DNA of 64,000 nt, taken from NCBI RefSeq assembly GCF_011386835.1, contig NC_088795.1, forward strand, positions 121,041,434 through 121,105,433, given 5' to 3'. The notes below the pieces were generated by a model. That model had not been told where the DNA came from and searched no databases. It saw only the letters and a list, made by a program, of their open reading frames with translations. The translations under genes and the position numbers were made by a program. This document shows positions 10,886 to 24,323 of this stretch, piece after piece. The DNA comes from Chrysemys picta bellii (taxonomy: Eukaryota; Chordata; Testudines; Emydidae). The stretch's first letter is position 1. Each line of letters opens with the position of its first letter.

Positions 10886-11472
10886 CAGGGGTGGGCAAAC
10901 TTTTTGGCCTGAGGGTTGCAAAACTGTATGGAGGGCCAGGTAGGTAAGGCTGTGCCTCCCCAAACAGCCTGGCCCCCACCGCCTATTCTCCCCCTCCCAC
11001 TTTCCATCCCGACTGCCCCCCTCAGAACTCCCGACCCGTCCAACCCCCCATGCTCCTTCTCCCCTGACTGCCCCCTAACTGCCCCTCCCCAGCACCCCAG
11101 CCCCATCCTACCCCCCCCCCCCTTCTCCCTGTCCCAACTGTCCCAACCCCTATTCATACCCCCATCCCCTGACAGGTCCCCTGGGTCCCCCACGCCTATC
11201 CAACTCCCCCTCCAGAACCTCCACCCCATCCAACCACCCGCCTGCTCCCTGTCTTTGGGACCTCCCCCCCCCGCCCTTATCCAACACCCTGGCCCCCTTA
11301 CCATGCTGCTGAGAGCAGCATGTCTGGGAGCCGTGCCGCCAGGACGGAGCTAGACATGCTGCCGCTCTGCTCGGCAGGAGTGCGCTGCTCGGCGTGGCTG
11401 CCGGGGAGTGGGGACAGGGGGGAGGGGCCGGGAGCTCAAGTGCCGGGCAGGACAGTAGTTTGCTCACCTCTG
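10886..11472. mobile_element. GC-rich hAT element, 587 bp
   Basis: Ends CAGGGGTGGGCAAAC and GTTTGCTCACCTCTG with a perfect 8-bp duplication TTTTAAAG (10878-10885, 11473-11480). The interior is strongly C-rich on the + strand from about 10970 to 11270 (poly-C tracts, CCCCATCC units). This generates long spurious proline- or glycine-rich reading frames on both strands. Confidence 0.9.
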
Positions 11473-11480
11473 TTTTAAAG

Positions 11481-14400
11481 TGTAAAAGGAGAGCTCTTTG
11501 GGCCGTGTGGGGGAACCAATATGGAGGACTCCAAAGCATTTGTTTTGGGACCCTCTAAGTCATGGCCGGCCTTCATTGTTCATTAAAATTGATCAAGTCA
11601 GCACAAACTGCATTTAATGATAACCTTTCTCAGATTCACAAGACTTACAGTTGTCATACAACAATGGCATGTCTTGTCATCTCCAGTTGGTTAAGCTCGT
11701 CCCTGCTGAACATGTCATTTTCTTTAAAGGGCAAAAGTCTCTGTAATAATTGATGTAATCTTCTGTTAAGTGATCTTAGAGTTGAAGGGTCACTCTCCAG
11801 TCTCCAGTACAATGAAGTCATTTCAGTCCTGGCCTGAGAGCATTGTCCCATCCAGGATGTGTTGAGGCACAGATCCTAACATTGTGGAACCATTTGGGTT
11901 GAAGCTCACTGTGACAGGATTTTGTATGTAACTCCACTGCTAGTCGGAGCAGCAGCATGAAGCAATGGCTGGAGAATGAAGAGAATAAATGTGTAGCCAG
12001 GTGAGCTAAACGGATGGTGAAAGCATTGAGGTAAAGCTTGGTTGCAGGAATGGAGGCAGGATCCAGGAATGAGAGTGGGCAAGTGTGGCTGGTAGAAAGG
12101 GGAGTGGAAGGTACAGCAAAACTGAGTGTTGGCAGCAGGGCCGAGGAAGTGAGAGTCTGAGAAGGAATGAAGCCTGGTGAAGATGGAAGAGAATGGAGGA
12201 GGAATACAAGCGGTGACATTTTTTGAAAACACACCCAGCTTTGCTTTAATAGTCATGGTCCATTGTGTGCAGAAAAAAGAAGCAAGGCAGCAAGGACTGG
12301 TTCCTCTGCCTCCCTGGCAGAGACTAGCTAGCCTCAAGTAACCTTTCCCTTGCTAACTTCCGTTTCCAGGGAATGTGGGTGTCACTGGCCATCCCCCCGT
12401 GACATATGCTACAGTGTACACCTTGGCCATTTTATACTAATGTTTAGCCTTGGCTACATACATGCAGAGCAAAAAGGAAATATTAAAGTCCTGTGCATGG
12501 GCTCCCCAACCGGCACTTCTCCCACACATTGGGGGTAAGGTTTGATGGAGAGGGGAATCCTCTAAAGTAATGCTTTCATTGCAAGAAAATCCACAGGGGT
12601 TTGCATGGATATGATGATGCAAAGAGTATCTCTCTCCCTGGTGTGACATTGACATCTCCCCCTCAACCATGCCCCTCAAAGGCACCACTTCAGGAAAGGA
12701 TTTAACTTTGTGCTTAACTTTAAGCATGTGCTTAAGCCCCCATATACAGAGACCCGAAATATAGAATTCATGCATAGGGGCTTGTGTAGGGTCAGAGAGG
12801 AAGGTTAGAATGCCAATTTTCCGCTCTTTTATTTCCTCTCTAGCAAAATAGATAGGGCATGCTGAGACCCCATCGGCTGGTCTAGTCATGTATATATTTA
12901 TATCCTCGACCAATCTGAGCTATTTTTAAACATACCCTTTTCTCCATCTATTGTGGAGTTTTCTTATAATTGGTGTGCCGCACAGAATGACTTCCTCTAT
13001 AGAACTCTATTTTTTGCATTCCCCCACATACCATTCCAGCAACCTGTGTCATCAAGAATGCATGATTGCTTTCCCCCTCCCCACCTGCCATCACTGCAGG
13101 CAACAAATGGGTCAACAACGCTCATCCAATTAAAGAAACTTCCCTGTTGACTTGAAAAGGATTGGAAGAAATATCCTCCCTTCTCATGCTCTTTCATCAA
13201 AATGTTAGCCTCATAAATAATTTCTAGATGTAGATGTGGGATTAGATATGGAGGAGGGTTACTGTATCTACCCTCACTTTGTCTATGGTCCACTATCTCA
13301 GAATGGCATTTATACAATACAATTTCAACAAGTGAAGAGGCTGCTCAGGGAGAAGTAATCCCACTTCTAAAGATTAAAGGCAACTGAAAAAAATGAAGGG
13401 ATACAAAGCCCCATCAACTGATGGGGTATTTTTCCATTGTACTTCTTGGTTTTTCGAGCATCACCGCTTGCTTTGATAACATGACCTTATTTGACTTTTA
13501 TCATTACAGATGAAAGAACATTTAAAAATAGAGTTGCACACACCCCTCCCCCGAACAGCGCATGATGATGGATGTCTTGACAGATTTCTAGCAATAGAAA
13601 AGTGCTGGATGATTGCTCCTGTTCCCAGGCATGCTATGGGTTGAAGTTGCCTGATAAATAGTTTCCTTTTTGTCAAGTTTTACAAATATGCATATAAAGT
13701 TGGTATTGTAGGTACAAATGATTTGCTAAAGGGGTCGCAGTGATTTCTCTTTTAGGACTCAATTCTGACTGCATTGGGGTTGATCTCAGCTTTGGATCAG
13801 GCCCATAAACCAGAGAAGAGCAATAAATGGCTGTTTATAGGTATCCTGTGAGTAACCTACTTAATGAAACCTGTTCCAAATCAATGAAACCTGTGTCATT
13901 TTGAAGACCTACGTTTATGAGATCACTTTCAGCCGATCATTTACTGAATGATGTGACACATTATTAGATAAACCAGATTTAGAGGCTGTGGAATGATTAC
14001 AGCCAATTTGGCAACAACCACTGGCTTCAAGGTAGGTTGAATAATGAAAAAAATGCCAAAAATGTGTTTTGGATCAAACCTCACCTCCTTTCTCCCCCAG
14101 CCAAACACCCTAACTGGGTTTAAGTCCAGATCATTAGTGATCTTTGAACCATGATTTTGTGGGCTGAATATCATTAAAATGCAACATGGTGGATGATTAA
14201 CAATTCCAACAAGGGCATTATAAAAGGAAGTATTTCACAGTCAGCAGAAATTCAGGATAAAAAGACATTTGTCAAAGCAGTATGTGTATCAGGTATTTGT
14301 GTCCTACTAAGTAAAGGGTTATCAGCCCATACGACCCTGGTCTAGCCAAAGTTGGATATCTGCCGCCGATAGCAGGCAATGATTCCGGATAGGTGGTTGT

Positions 14401-16718
14401 TAGTAATTTACTGTAAGCATAATTTAAGAGGTACTTTCATACAAAAATTGCGGTTGTTTGTGAATGCCTCAAACAATTCTGTCAGGTCATTAAAAGCTGC
14501 ACATTTCATGATCATCTCTATATGCTATTCTAGTGTACAGGAACTGGGTAGTGCTCTTTAAATAATTTGTGAACCCTCTAGTGGTGCTCACTGTGCTCTG
14601 TTTTAGAGACCAGCCAGAGCAGCAGTGTGTGTATATATGTAACTAGACCTTGTATACTGTGAACAGTGTTATTTGGACACCCCCATGCGTGTGTGGTTGC
14701 TTTATATTATGCTTATTGTATCAAGAGCAAAATATACTATGGCTATAGTGTTCAGTTACCATCTTCCCAGAACCATCCTTTGAGTTATTTCTAACTGACT
14801 TATATAAATACACTACAGGATGAAACGTGGTAGATAATGGCAGTCTAGATCCACTCCCCCAACCCCCGAGCTTTATTGTAACTGGTTTCAACAACTTTAA
14901 ATAGATGAGGCCTAGTTTCAGGTTTTTTTAAGGTGTGTAGCAATATTCTAAAGACTTCTTGAATGGATGGACATGATGCATGGTGCCAGTTGTTCAGGAA
15001 TTAATGGATGCAGGTTATCTACATTGTAGTTACTTGATGCTCCATACTAGGGACAGAACAGCATAATGGCTCCAAGAACCAGTCATCTCAATGCGTGCTG
15101 TAGGGCTGAGTTGTGGTCAGCTGTATCTGGCTACAGCCTGGCACACTTTTTAAGCAAACCCACATCTAGCTCCTGTTGAATATGGCTGCCTAACAACTAG
15201 CTAGATACTCGCTATAAAAAAAAAAAGGGGAGGGGGGGGGAAGAGGCAGATAACCAGAATTTTGAGGACTCAGAATGCATTTGTTTGAACTGGAAACCTT
15301 TCTAATTGCTAACTTGTATCTCCTGAAGCATGTGCAGAAAGACCCCACTCTAACCCCAAGAACCACTGTGAGGTGACAGCCTGACTGCACCCACACTGTA
15401 CACATCAACATTTTGTTGCTCAATGAGCAAACACAAATCTGGGTGGGGACATTTGCTTGCTCTTTTTCCAGGGGCCAAACAACAATTCACAAGGTTTTAA
15501 AGTTGTCTGTTAACACACAAATATGCCTCTATTCTTTTGAACTTGTGACCCTCCCTATCACAGTGTGTTTATTTCACTGAAACCAGAAGAGAGAGACTGA
15601 CACCAACAGCAGCAGTCTGAGAAATCCCCTTATTTCTAAGTGTGATTGAAACGCTTATGCCTTAATAGCCTGGGCATGATCATTTTGGTTCTCAGCTTTA
15701 AGTATAGTTTAGAATGTTGGCTCTTGCCAGGACCTCAGATGGTTAAATAAATACTTTGTTTTGAACATCCTAAATCTTAAAATGAACATACAATTCTTAG
15801 CATAATTTTATTAGATGATTTCCCACTCTCCACCCCAAAATTCCCACAACATATTGTATTTACATTTTAGAAAGTAACAGATTATTTTCAGCAAGATGGC
15901 TTTTCTATTTTCTGAAATACTTTATGCATCAAAAATGTGCATCCTTGCTCTCAATGTTCTTTTGTCTAGATCTGTTGGGACCGATTCTGATCTCATTCAC
16001 ACTGGTGAAAAGCTGGAGTAACTCGACTAAAGTCAATAAAATTACAGTGGTGTGAGAGAAGAAACATATATCCCTTTCTCCAAAGAGGCATTTTCAGGTT
16101 GATAGTGTGCTGTTCTCCAGCATGACCAGCAGGTGGTGCAAGCTAAGAAGATACTATAATGGGCCTCCCTCATTAGCTGAGCAGTAGGTGGATATGGTTT
16201 GAGGGGTCGGGAGGAGAGGCAGTTTTCGGGGTTTAGGGGAGGCAGGAACAGATATGATAGTTCTGATTATGTTACAGTTTGTTGGATTTTAGGTAATGTG
16301 GTCTCTCTTCATTCTTTTGGATACCCCTGATTCTACAATATTTTGAATCTATAAAATCTACTATAGCACTTGGTTTTCTAACCTCCCCTTCCTTCCTAAA
16401 CCCCCAACCCTTTAAAAAAAAAACTTCAGTGTGTTGCTGCTAAGTAGTATTTCTGGTAACTGGTGTAATTAGCTGCTTTTAGTGTTTTCTGTGCACTGGT
16501 GATCAGATCTGGGTGAAATGTAAATGCAGCATGCAGCTTGGCATGTGAAATAATGATACAATGCACAAACCATGTCCCCCAGGTGTCACTTTTTTCTCTA
16601 AAATGTTATGCAGACTTGTAATAGGATACACTCCGATGGCCAATACAGTCCACAGTGAACATCACATTGACTTAGCCTTTCATAGGAGACACTAATCTAT
16701 GTGAAGGGGAGAGCATGT
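11481..16718. other. Intergenic stretch, mostly unassigned
   Basis: No gene was recognised. Low-complexity sites include the A/G-rich tract at 15217-15243 and the A-tract at 16412-16424. A weak palindromic TGATC/AGTCAAT element sits near 15979-16050. Short frames between 11562 and 13676 lack any recognised domain. Much of this is probably decayed repeats that cannot be classified by eye. Confidence 0.5.
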
Positions 16719-16726
16719 CTCAGTGG

Positions 16727-17321
16727 CAGAGGTGGATTAAGGACTCCTGGGGCCAGAGCAAGTCGGGGAGTGGGGGGAGGGTGTGCCAGAACTGTGGCCC
16801 CGTCCCTTCTGCCTGCAGCCCTACCCACAGCCCCACCCCTTTCTGCCCCTATCTCCACTGCAGCCCCATCTGCTGTTCGCTCCGTACTGCAGCCCCAAGA
16901 CCGGAGAAGCTCTGTCCCCCCACCATAGCCCCTGGGCCGCAGTGGGGAGTGAGAGCTCCTCCAGTTCCGGGGTCGCAGCCAGAGTCCGGATGCTGGGGCT
17001 TCACCTGCCCGCTGGGCACTTCTGCTGAAGACCGGGGTTGGGGGGCTGGGGCTTTGCCCACCCCACCTGCCTGGTGCTTCTGACGGGGATGGGGCGCTGG
17101 GGCTTTGCCCATCCCACTTGCCCCACGCTTCTGCCAGGGACTATGGTGGGCTTCGCCGACGACGCCTGCCCAATGCTTCTGTCGGGGACTGGGGTCAGGT
17201 CTTTAGGCTTCTGCCACCCTGCACTGGATTTCTGCTGGGGGACCCATTTTTCTGGGGGCCCCCCAATTGGCCAGAGCCCCTGGACACAGGCTCCATGGGT
17301 CCATTGGATAATCCGCCACTG
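16727..17321. mobile_element. GC-rich hAT element, 595 bp
   Basis: Ends CAGAGGTGGATTAAG and GATAATCCGCCACTG are imperfect inverted repeats. Flanks CTCAGTGG (16719-16726) and CTTAGTGG (17322-17329) form an 8-bp duplication with one mismatch. The interior repeats CTGGGGCTTTGCCCA-like units around 17050-17170. The open frames here are compositional. Confidence 0.85.
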
Positions 17322-17329
17322 CTTAGTGG

Positions 17330-19320
17330 AATAATAGAAGCTCCCTCACCTACTCCTTACTACTACTCCATCTCTTCCTCCTTCCATGTAACATTTGAGG
17401 GTAAAATGGTTGTTTGGGTGGGATTGAGGAAAATTGGCTCAGATAAAGTAAAACCCAACTTAAACCACAGCAAAACTTTAATGGACATTTTTGAGAATTG
17501 TTCTTTTTTTAAAAACAATTTTTTGTTTGATTTTAGTGCTTTTGGAAAGTGCTGAATTGAAAGCCCTGGCACCTGAAATCCTTTATTTTTCCACTGAACA
17601 GGAACAGTTTGGGTAGCTTCCCTATGCTGCCCCCTCCAATATGCCCCATCCCTGACCTGGAGGGACCACTTACAGGGTTGAGAACCTCCGCAGCCTCAGG
17701 GGTAATTAGACTATAACTGCAAAGCAAACTAAAGGGATGCTGCTGGTGGAAAACACAATATTCCAGTGAGCAACTCCATTTGAACAGCATATTGTTCAAT
17801 GATGAAAACAAGCCAGATTTCTATATTTTTGACCAGAACTGTTCTCCCTTCTATGTCCAACTCTTTCTTTCCACCTTCTTTTTCTTCCTCTGTACATCTC
17901 TCCCCATGTCTTCTCCTCTGTTTTCTTTCTATTCTTATCAGTTCATGCTCTAGTCTTTCCTCTTTTGCCTTCTGTCAATGGAGAAGAAAATTGACCAAGG
18001 CCATTCTAAGGCATTCTAGGCCTGATCCAGCTCCCACTGAGTCAATGGGAATCAATGGGAAACTGATTGAGGTGGGAGTTGGAATGGCCCCACCCCTATC
18101 TCCCCCCCCCCCCCCCCCCATTGAAGGCAGCCAGGACTGGATAAGACTGCAGTTTCATCTAGACTATTTGAGAGCAAGTATGGGGTAGGAGCATGGCACT
18201 TGTCAGTCCCATATTCAGCTTCTTCTCTTTCAGTAAAAGCACCAAAAGGGACAGTGTCCCTGGCATGAAATTACCAATTTCTAAACATAAGGGATAGGAG
18301 AGTTTATCTTTCTTGCACTTTCCCAAAGGATATTTAACAGTGTTCTGCACCTGATATAATTTGCGAAGCTGTTTTGCATGGTGACTCAGTCATTGAAACA
18401 TCCCTCTCTGTTTAAACACTGCAGCTTATTTACAGTAAATATGTATTCTTTGGATTTATATTAAAAATGCTTACTCTGTTTCTGTATCTAAAGATTGATG
18501 AGTGTAGGCTGATCTATGTTATGTTGCTGTCAAAGTTTTATAGCCCTACGAAAGATGATAAATTAGAAATCACCATTATGCTGAGAGAGGGAGAGAGAGA
18601 GAACTGGCTATAGAAATGAAAAAGATGGACTTCAAACTGGCGACAGTTGGAGAGGCTAACAAGGTGGTAATTCTTGATCTCAGGAAAAGAGAGTCTAGAA
18701 CATTTGGTGGTAGATGGGCAGAGACAACACAGCAGTTTAGACTGGAGCACTACAGATAGGGAGATTTGTATGTATAACAAGGTCAGCCCCTCCTGGAGAG
18801 GGAGAATTTTGCTTTAATGGATGGTGTTTCCTTCACTCAGTATAGGTGGCATTGAAGGACTTTAAAGAGTCCCACTCCATCTGCCTCATGCAGAATGGCC
18901 GGGGCATGTAGATTTGGCAGGTGGTGACAATAGGGCCTAAGAGCCAGATGATAATCTCTTACATCACTGTAAAATGAGATTTACATCTATAGAGTTACAC
19001 TGGATTCACATGGGTGTAACCAAGATCAGAATCTGACCTTCAGGCTTTACTCTGGCTGCTAAGGAACCCTCTCATTAAGGACATGATTCTTCACCATTGA
19101 AGTCAATAGGAGCTTTGCTTGTTCAATGGATGCATGTTCGAGCCCCAGTGTAGAATTGGGTTCCTTGTAGCCCCTTTCCTCCAGTACTCATACGTACGCA
19201 GCACTCCACATACTCACTTTGTAAAATAATGCCCCTTATCTACTAAAGCAGGCAATCAAGTTTGTTTGGAAAGGTTTGTCCTTCATAAATGTGCTGCAGG
19301 TGGGAAAACACTTTCCATGC
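17330..19320. other. Unassigned intergenic stretch
   Basis: No gene or classifiable element. Notable: an 18-base C run at 18102-18119, and GTTACACTGG / GGTGTAACCAAGATCAGAAT palindrome-like sequence at about 18945-19040, probably an old MITE. Confidence 0.45.
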
Positions 19321-20021
19321 TGTCGCTCATGACCATGAGTGCCAACCTCAGGGCAGACACCCAAAACTGGTTATAGTAAGATGTCACCAACCCAGTAACA
19401 AGTGTGAACCCCTATAGCATGATAGCAGTCTTACCAGGGAGTCACAGGCAGTCCCTTGGGCAGTCCAGTCTATCCTGCCACCCAGGCTAGCTAGACTTAG
19501 TGCTAGTTGGTTGCTATACATCAAAGATCACAAAATATTCAGGTTGCTCCCAATCTCAAGAAAACAGTCACTTACCGAGGTCAAATATGTACCTTAGATC
19601 TTACAACAAAGACAATGCTTATAGCCACTCCTATAGTAAACTGTCTAAAGATTTGTTAATTAAGAAAAGAAATGAGAGTTATTACAAGGTTAAAGCAGGC
19701 AAGCATATATATATTCACAAATGAGTTAGTCTGTGGTTTCAAAAGGTGAAAGATGTTGTAATTGGTCAGCTCTGAATGTCTTTTTAGGGCTAACCCAGGT
19801 TGACCCTGGGGACCTCTTCTCTTGTTTTGTACCTCCGGCCCTGTGAGAGTCCAAACAGCAAAAGATGAAAAATTTTCTTGTCTGCTATTTTTATTTCCCT
19901 CTTCCAGAATATAAGCTGATGGGACGGGCCTGTGTGGGTGGCACCCAGGATGCCACCTGGAACTGGTGATCACTTAGCACTCTGAATCACCAGCCTGAGC
20001 TCTCTCTCAGCACTGTGCTGC
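19320..20021 (-). repeat. LTR-like interspersed repeat, unclassified
   Basis: On the minus strand this region carries AAATCTTTAGACAGTTTACT, ATAGGAGTGGCTATAAGC and TTGTCTTTGTTGTAAGATCT. These match the motif order at 29268-29325 on the + strand (AAACCTTTAGTTCACTTACT, TTGTCTTTGGTGTAAGACCT). The two are therefore copies of one family. It resembles the U5 side of a retroviral LTR, but ends could not be fixed. Confidence 0.45.
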
Positions 20022-21131
20022 TGTGACAAGCTATAGACCGCTCCCCCGTCCTACACTCCCACCACATTCACACAGGCAGGGACACACCCAGCTGCAGTTA
20101 CATGCAGGCTGACCAGCCACTGCATGAACCAACAATAGATAGGCTACAGCCAAAATAACCCCCCGGCCTCCAGCCTGGGACCCCAGAGCTGTACTGTCCT
20201 GCCCTGATCAAAACCCTGACCAGTATGAATTTATTACCCAGTTTGCCTCTGCCTCAATGTGGCGAGGAATATGTACAATATGCTTGTGTTAAACCAAGCT
20301 GATATTTTCCCCAGACACTTCAGTCAAAGGCACACTGCTTTAGATTCAAATATAAAACAAGTTTCTAAAGATAGATTTAAGTGATAGTAAACAGATCAAA
20401 GCAGATTACCTAGTAAATAAACAAAACCACAAGCTAAGCCTAAAATACTAGAAAGATTAGATATGAATTAGCAATTTCTCACCCTGACTGATGATACAAG
20501 CGGGCTTGCAGATTCTCAAGGCATAAGCTACCCTTGCTTTGCAGCTTGGGATCTCCACCCCTATTCCAAATCCTTTTCTTTCAGAACTTTTCTCAGGTGT
20601 TGAGTTGTGGGTGAGTGAAGAACAGATGACATCACTCCCTGCCTTATATAGCTTTAGCATATGGCAGGAACCCTTTGTTCCAAACAGTTCCCAGCCCAGT
20701 TTGTGGAAAAATACAGGTACCCAAAATGGAATCCAGAGTCATGTGGTCTGGTCACATGTCCTTGCAGAGTCATAGCAATCATTACTTACATACTGGCTGG
20801 AGCATTCTCAGGAAGGCTCACCAGTGGGGGTTAAAGCTTCACCTAGGGCCCATTACCCTGAATAGGCCCTTCACAACCAGTTGTCTAGTCTGGAAGCATT
20901 TTGACTACTGCGTGTCACCCACGTGTAACCACATTTGAAACAGATACATAGTCAATATTCATAACTTAGATACAAAAATGATACATGCATACAAATAGGA
21001 TAATCATATCAGCAAATCATAACTTTTCCAATGACACCTTCCATGACCCATCTTGTACAAAATGCATCACAATTATGCCATAATCATTTCATAATAACAT
21101 TATTGGGATGAATATGGGGGTGAGTGTCACA
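20022..21131 (-). mobile_element. Endogenous retrovirus LTR, minus strand, about 1.1 kb
   Basis: Read on the minus strand, the element begins TGTGACACTCACCCCCATAT and ends AGCTTGTCACA. The outer TGTGACA/TGTCACA ends are inverted repeats, as in retroviral LTRs. A TATATAAG box lies at 20650-20643 and an AATAAA signal at 20235-20230, in correct order. Length and ends resemble the LTR at 62724-63812, so the two look related. No primer-binding site follows its 3' end and no partner LTR is seen, so it is probably a solo LTR. A clear target duplication was not found. Confidence 0.7.
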
Positions 21132-22964
21132 GTGCCATTTTGCTCGTAGCCTCCTCATGGGCATAAGGGAGCAATAACAAAGTCTTTGTATAGTGATGGC
21201 CCACAGTGGCCCATTTAGTTTTGATAGGCCTTCTTGATGACCAGGAGATGATCCCTCCCACCTCACAGTTTCAGAGCAAACATTTGTTTACAATTACAAA
21301 GCGAAACTTAAATATTACCTTACAGCAAGGGATAAAGATGTTATAAGTGAGATTAATGTATGCAGCAATTTATAAGTATTGCATAAAGTTGAAACACATT
21401 GCTATACCTCCAAAACCCATCTTAGCCATACTAACACACAGGGGAACAGACTGATTTCCCGTAATGAATGCCTAAAGCCTTGGCAAGTCCTGGCACCTGG
21501 TCTGCCAGTGTCACATCTCCACCACACTAATACTGATTGTCTACATTTAATAAGTTCAATTGGACTTGAGGCTTCACACCATTTGGATGAAGGGGGATGG
21601 ATGCCTTTAACCGAAGGGGAATACTGTGTCACAACTAGTTCTTTGAAGCACTTTCCCCTGATGACCAGCACCACTGAGGTCTTAATTAGCCGTTCTTCAC
21701 CCAGGAGCTGATTTCTTGTGACATGTTTGTGATGGCAATGGTTCCATCTGTGGAGAATGAGATATGTAGTCAGGAGGCATTGGCATATTGTTGACAGAGT
21801 CCATGGGATGTCACTACCTCTCCAAATGATCTCATGTAGATGTTGAAGAGGAAGGGAAATCGGAAGAATATGAGTCAGAGAGTTGTAATGAGGTCTTTTA
21901 GGGATAAGGGAAGTGGTTATCCATTAACACTGCCTGGGTCTTATTGGAAGGAAATGACTAGAGGCCTCTCCCCCCAAAAAAGTAGCGCTAACAATCCTAT
22001 TCCAGCTTTCATTCTGGCTAGGGATGGTTAGAAAACCCACTTTTTTCCCTCCACTGAAAATTTCACCTAAAACTCATAGCACTTTATAAAGACAATGAAG
22101 TTGAAACTCTGTCATGCTAAAATATAACCTTTGTGCAAATAAAAGCTTTTGTAGATAAGAACCTGGAGTGACTGCAGACTTCTTTGTGGTTCATGGACAG
22201 CGCAGACATCTACAGCGTGGGATTACTGTACCTACACCCACTTGCAAAGGGTCTTACACCTTGGCTTAGGAAAATTACTTCCTGCAGCTGGCAATATGGA
22301 AATCTTTCCCTACTAAAGTCTAGCAGTGAGGTGACAAATAGAATAATGTTCCTTTAAACTGCTCTTGGGGAAAAAAAAACAGAAAAGAAGGGAAAATCAC
22401 AATGATTGATTTTTATTTTTATTTTTATTTTTTCCTAGGGGTATAAATTTAGTTTTATGAGTCATAACCTGAAATTTTCAAAAATGGTCCTGACCCATAA
22501 AATGCTAACTCTTGTTAATATCTGTAATGAAGGCTAACAGTTGCATTTTTAGAACCATTCACCAGTAATTGTGCAATTTAGGCAGTAAAGTGTATCCATA
22601 GGAATAATCCTGATTGCAGGCAGAACTCAGAAAAATGAAATGCTGTACTCTTCATTACTGAATATATCAACGACATCTCCATTTTTTCCCTGACAGAAGT
22701 AAGGTGTGCTGGCACACATGAATGCCATGTGTGCTTGCATGCTTCTTTGCAAGATTTTTTTGAGCATAAGGTCAGCATCTGTCTTGGACAATTCCTTTCT
22801 ATTCATTGAAATACCTGAAGCAAATATTGATTGGAGATATAAAGCTGAGGTTATTTTATTTAAATAAATAAATAGTGTTGCAATACAGGCTTTCCCCATT
22901 TCACACATACATCCATTTTTACACACAAGTAGGCATGGAACTGGTTATTGCTGCTCTATGCACT
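21132..22964. other. Unassigned intergenic stretch
   Basis: No gene or classifiable repeat recognised. AT-rich tracts occur at 22371-22435 and TTTAAATAAATAAATA at 22860-22874. Short frames at 21379-21711 and 22578-22926 have no recognised domain. Confidence 0.45.
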
Positions 22965-23447
22965 CTTCTTGTAGCCATGTTGGTCCCAGGACATTAGAGA
23001 CAAGGTGGGTGATAATATCTTTTATTGGACCAACTTCCATTGGTGAGAGACAGAAGCTTTCAAGGTTACACAGAGCTCTTCAAGTCTGGGACATTTCAGC
23101 TATGTCGACACTACTAATTTGGTATAATTTACATCACTCAGGGGTGTAAATAATCCACATCCCTGAGTGGCATAAATTATACTGTCCTAAATGCCTATGT
23201 GGACAGCACTATGTCAGCACGGAGAGCTGCTACCGCCTCTCATGAAGGCAGGAGGTATTAAAATGATGGGAGAGCAGCTGTGGGGTTATAGTGGGTTATA
23301 GAATGTTGTAATAAACCATCAATCCAGGGTCTCTCTCCAGTCCATGATTTGTAGTGTCTAGCAAAGTGATGAATTGAAGCTGTCAGGCTCATCTTTTGAA
23401 AGTGTTGCACAAGTTTCCTTTGGGGATGAGGACTGAGAGGTCAGTGT
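22965..23447 (-). mobile_element. Penelope-like 3' region, split by a MITE
   Basis: The left part, 22965-23097 (GGTGATAATATCTTTTATTG and ACCAACTTCCATTGGTGAGA), matches 47100-47195. The right part, about 23275-23447 (GAATGTTGTAATAAACCATC to AGGACTGAGAGGTCAG), matches 47327-47475. The intervening sequence at about 23098-23275 is unlike the 47-kb copy and looks like an inserted GTCTACAC-type MITE. The element is a decayed minus-strand fragment. Confidence 0.7.
23098..23275. mobile_element. GTCTACAC-type MITE nested in Penelope fragment
   Basis: It starts near CTATGTCGACACTAC and includes the internal palindrome CATCACTCAGGGGTGTAAAT / ATCCACATCCCTGAGTGGCA and CCTATGTGGACAGCACTA. It is the same family as 43511-43894 and 31003-31265. 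Its right end was not resolved exactly. Confidence 0.5.
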
Positions 23448-23775
23448 GATGGGGTGTCCACCTCACATGAGGCCTGAAGGCGTAAATTAGGCCAATTAAC
23501 ATGTAGGCTGCACCTGGAGGAAAACCAGAGCCTGCTAAGGCCTAATTACTAATGAAGTCCAGCTGGGACAGGAACAGGCAAGGCTTCTAAACAGGCAAAA
23601 TCTTCTAAAGTCTAGGAGTTGAGGCTGATGGGTGCTATGGTGAGTAAACCTATAGTTTTTGATACAAGAAGGTGTAGAAGATACAGGAAAGGGAAGGTGT
23701 GGTAAAGGCTGAAAGGAAGGATCCTGAACTGAGGGTCCCTGGATTAGACTGTGGTGTAGTGGTTGGGTCTGTGGA

Positions 23776-24258
23776 CAAGGGGGATCCAGTGGACATAGTG
23801 TACTTAGATTTCCAGAAAGCCTTTGACAAGGTCCCTCACCAAAGGCTCTTATGTAAATTAAGCTGCCCTGGGATAAAAGGGAAGGTCCCTTCATGGATTG
23901 AGAACTGGTTAAAAGACAGGGAACAAAAGGTAGGAATTAATGGTAAATTCTCAGAATGGAGAGGGGTAACTAGTGGTGTTCCCCAAGGGTCAGTCCTTGA
24001 ACCGATCCTATTCAACTTATTCATAAATGATCTGGAGAAAGGGGTAAACAGTGAGGTGGCAAAGTTTGCAGATGATACTAAACTGCTAAAGATAATTAAG
24101 TCCAAAGCAGACTGTGAAGAACTTCAAAAAGATCTCACAAAACTAAGTGATTGGGCAACAAAATGGCAAATGAAATTTAATGTGGATAAATGTAAAGTAA
24201 TGCACATTGGAAAAAATAACCCCAACTATACATACAATATGATGGGGGGGCTAATTTA
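23776..24258 (+). pseudogene. CR1 reverse transcriptase, fragment 1
   Basis: The frame contains YLDFQKAFDKVPHQRLLCKL, GVPQGSVLEPILFNLFINDL and KFADDTKLLK. These are reverse-transcriptase motifs, including the catalytic Asp pair in FADD. It lacks the endonuclease domain and the N-terminal fingers because of 5' truncation. The frame closes at 24257-24259 and coding sequence resumes in another frame 3' of it. Confidence 0.9.
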
Positions 24259-24323
24259 GCTACAAGAAGTCAGCAAAAAGATCTTGGAATCATCGTGGAT
24301 AGTTCTCTGAAAATGTCCATGCA

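Noticed and set aside
10762..11304. 180-codon minus-strand and overlapping + strand frames
   Set aside because: They fall in the C-rich core of the hAT at 10886-11472; simultaneous open frames on both strands are a composition effect.
13400..13432. Terminator-like hairpin CCCCATCAACTGATGGGG with T run
   Set aside because: Resembles a bacterial terminator by chance; the window is vertebrate nuclear DNA.
16701..17334. Several overlapping Pro/Gly-rich frames
   Set aside because: All sit inside the hAT at 16727-17321 and have no domain or splice support.
23535..23894. 119-codon minus-strand frame
   Set aside because: Antisense to the LTR-like repeat and CR1; shadow of repeat sequence.
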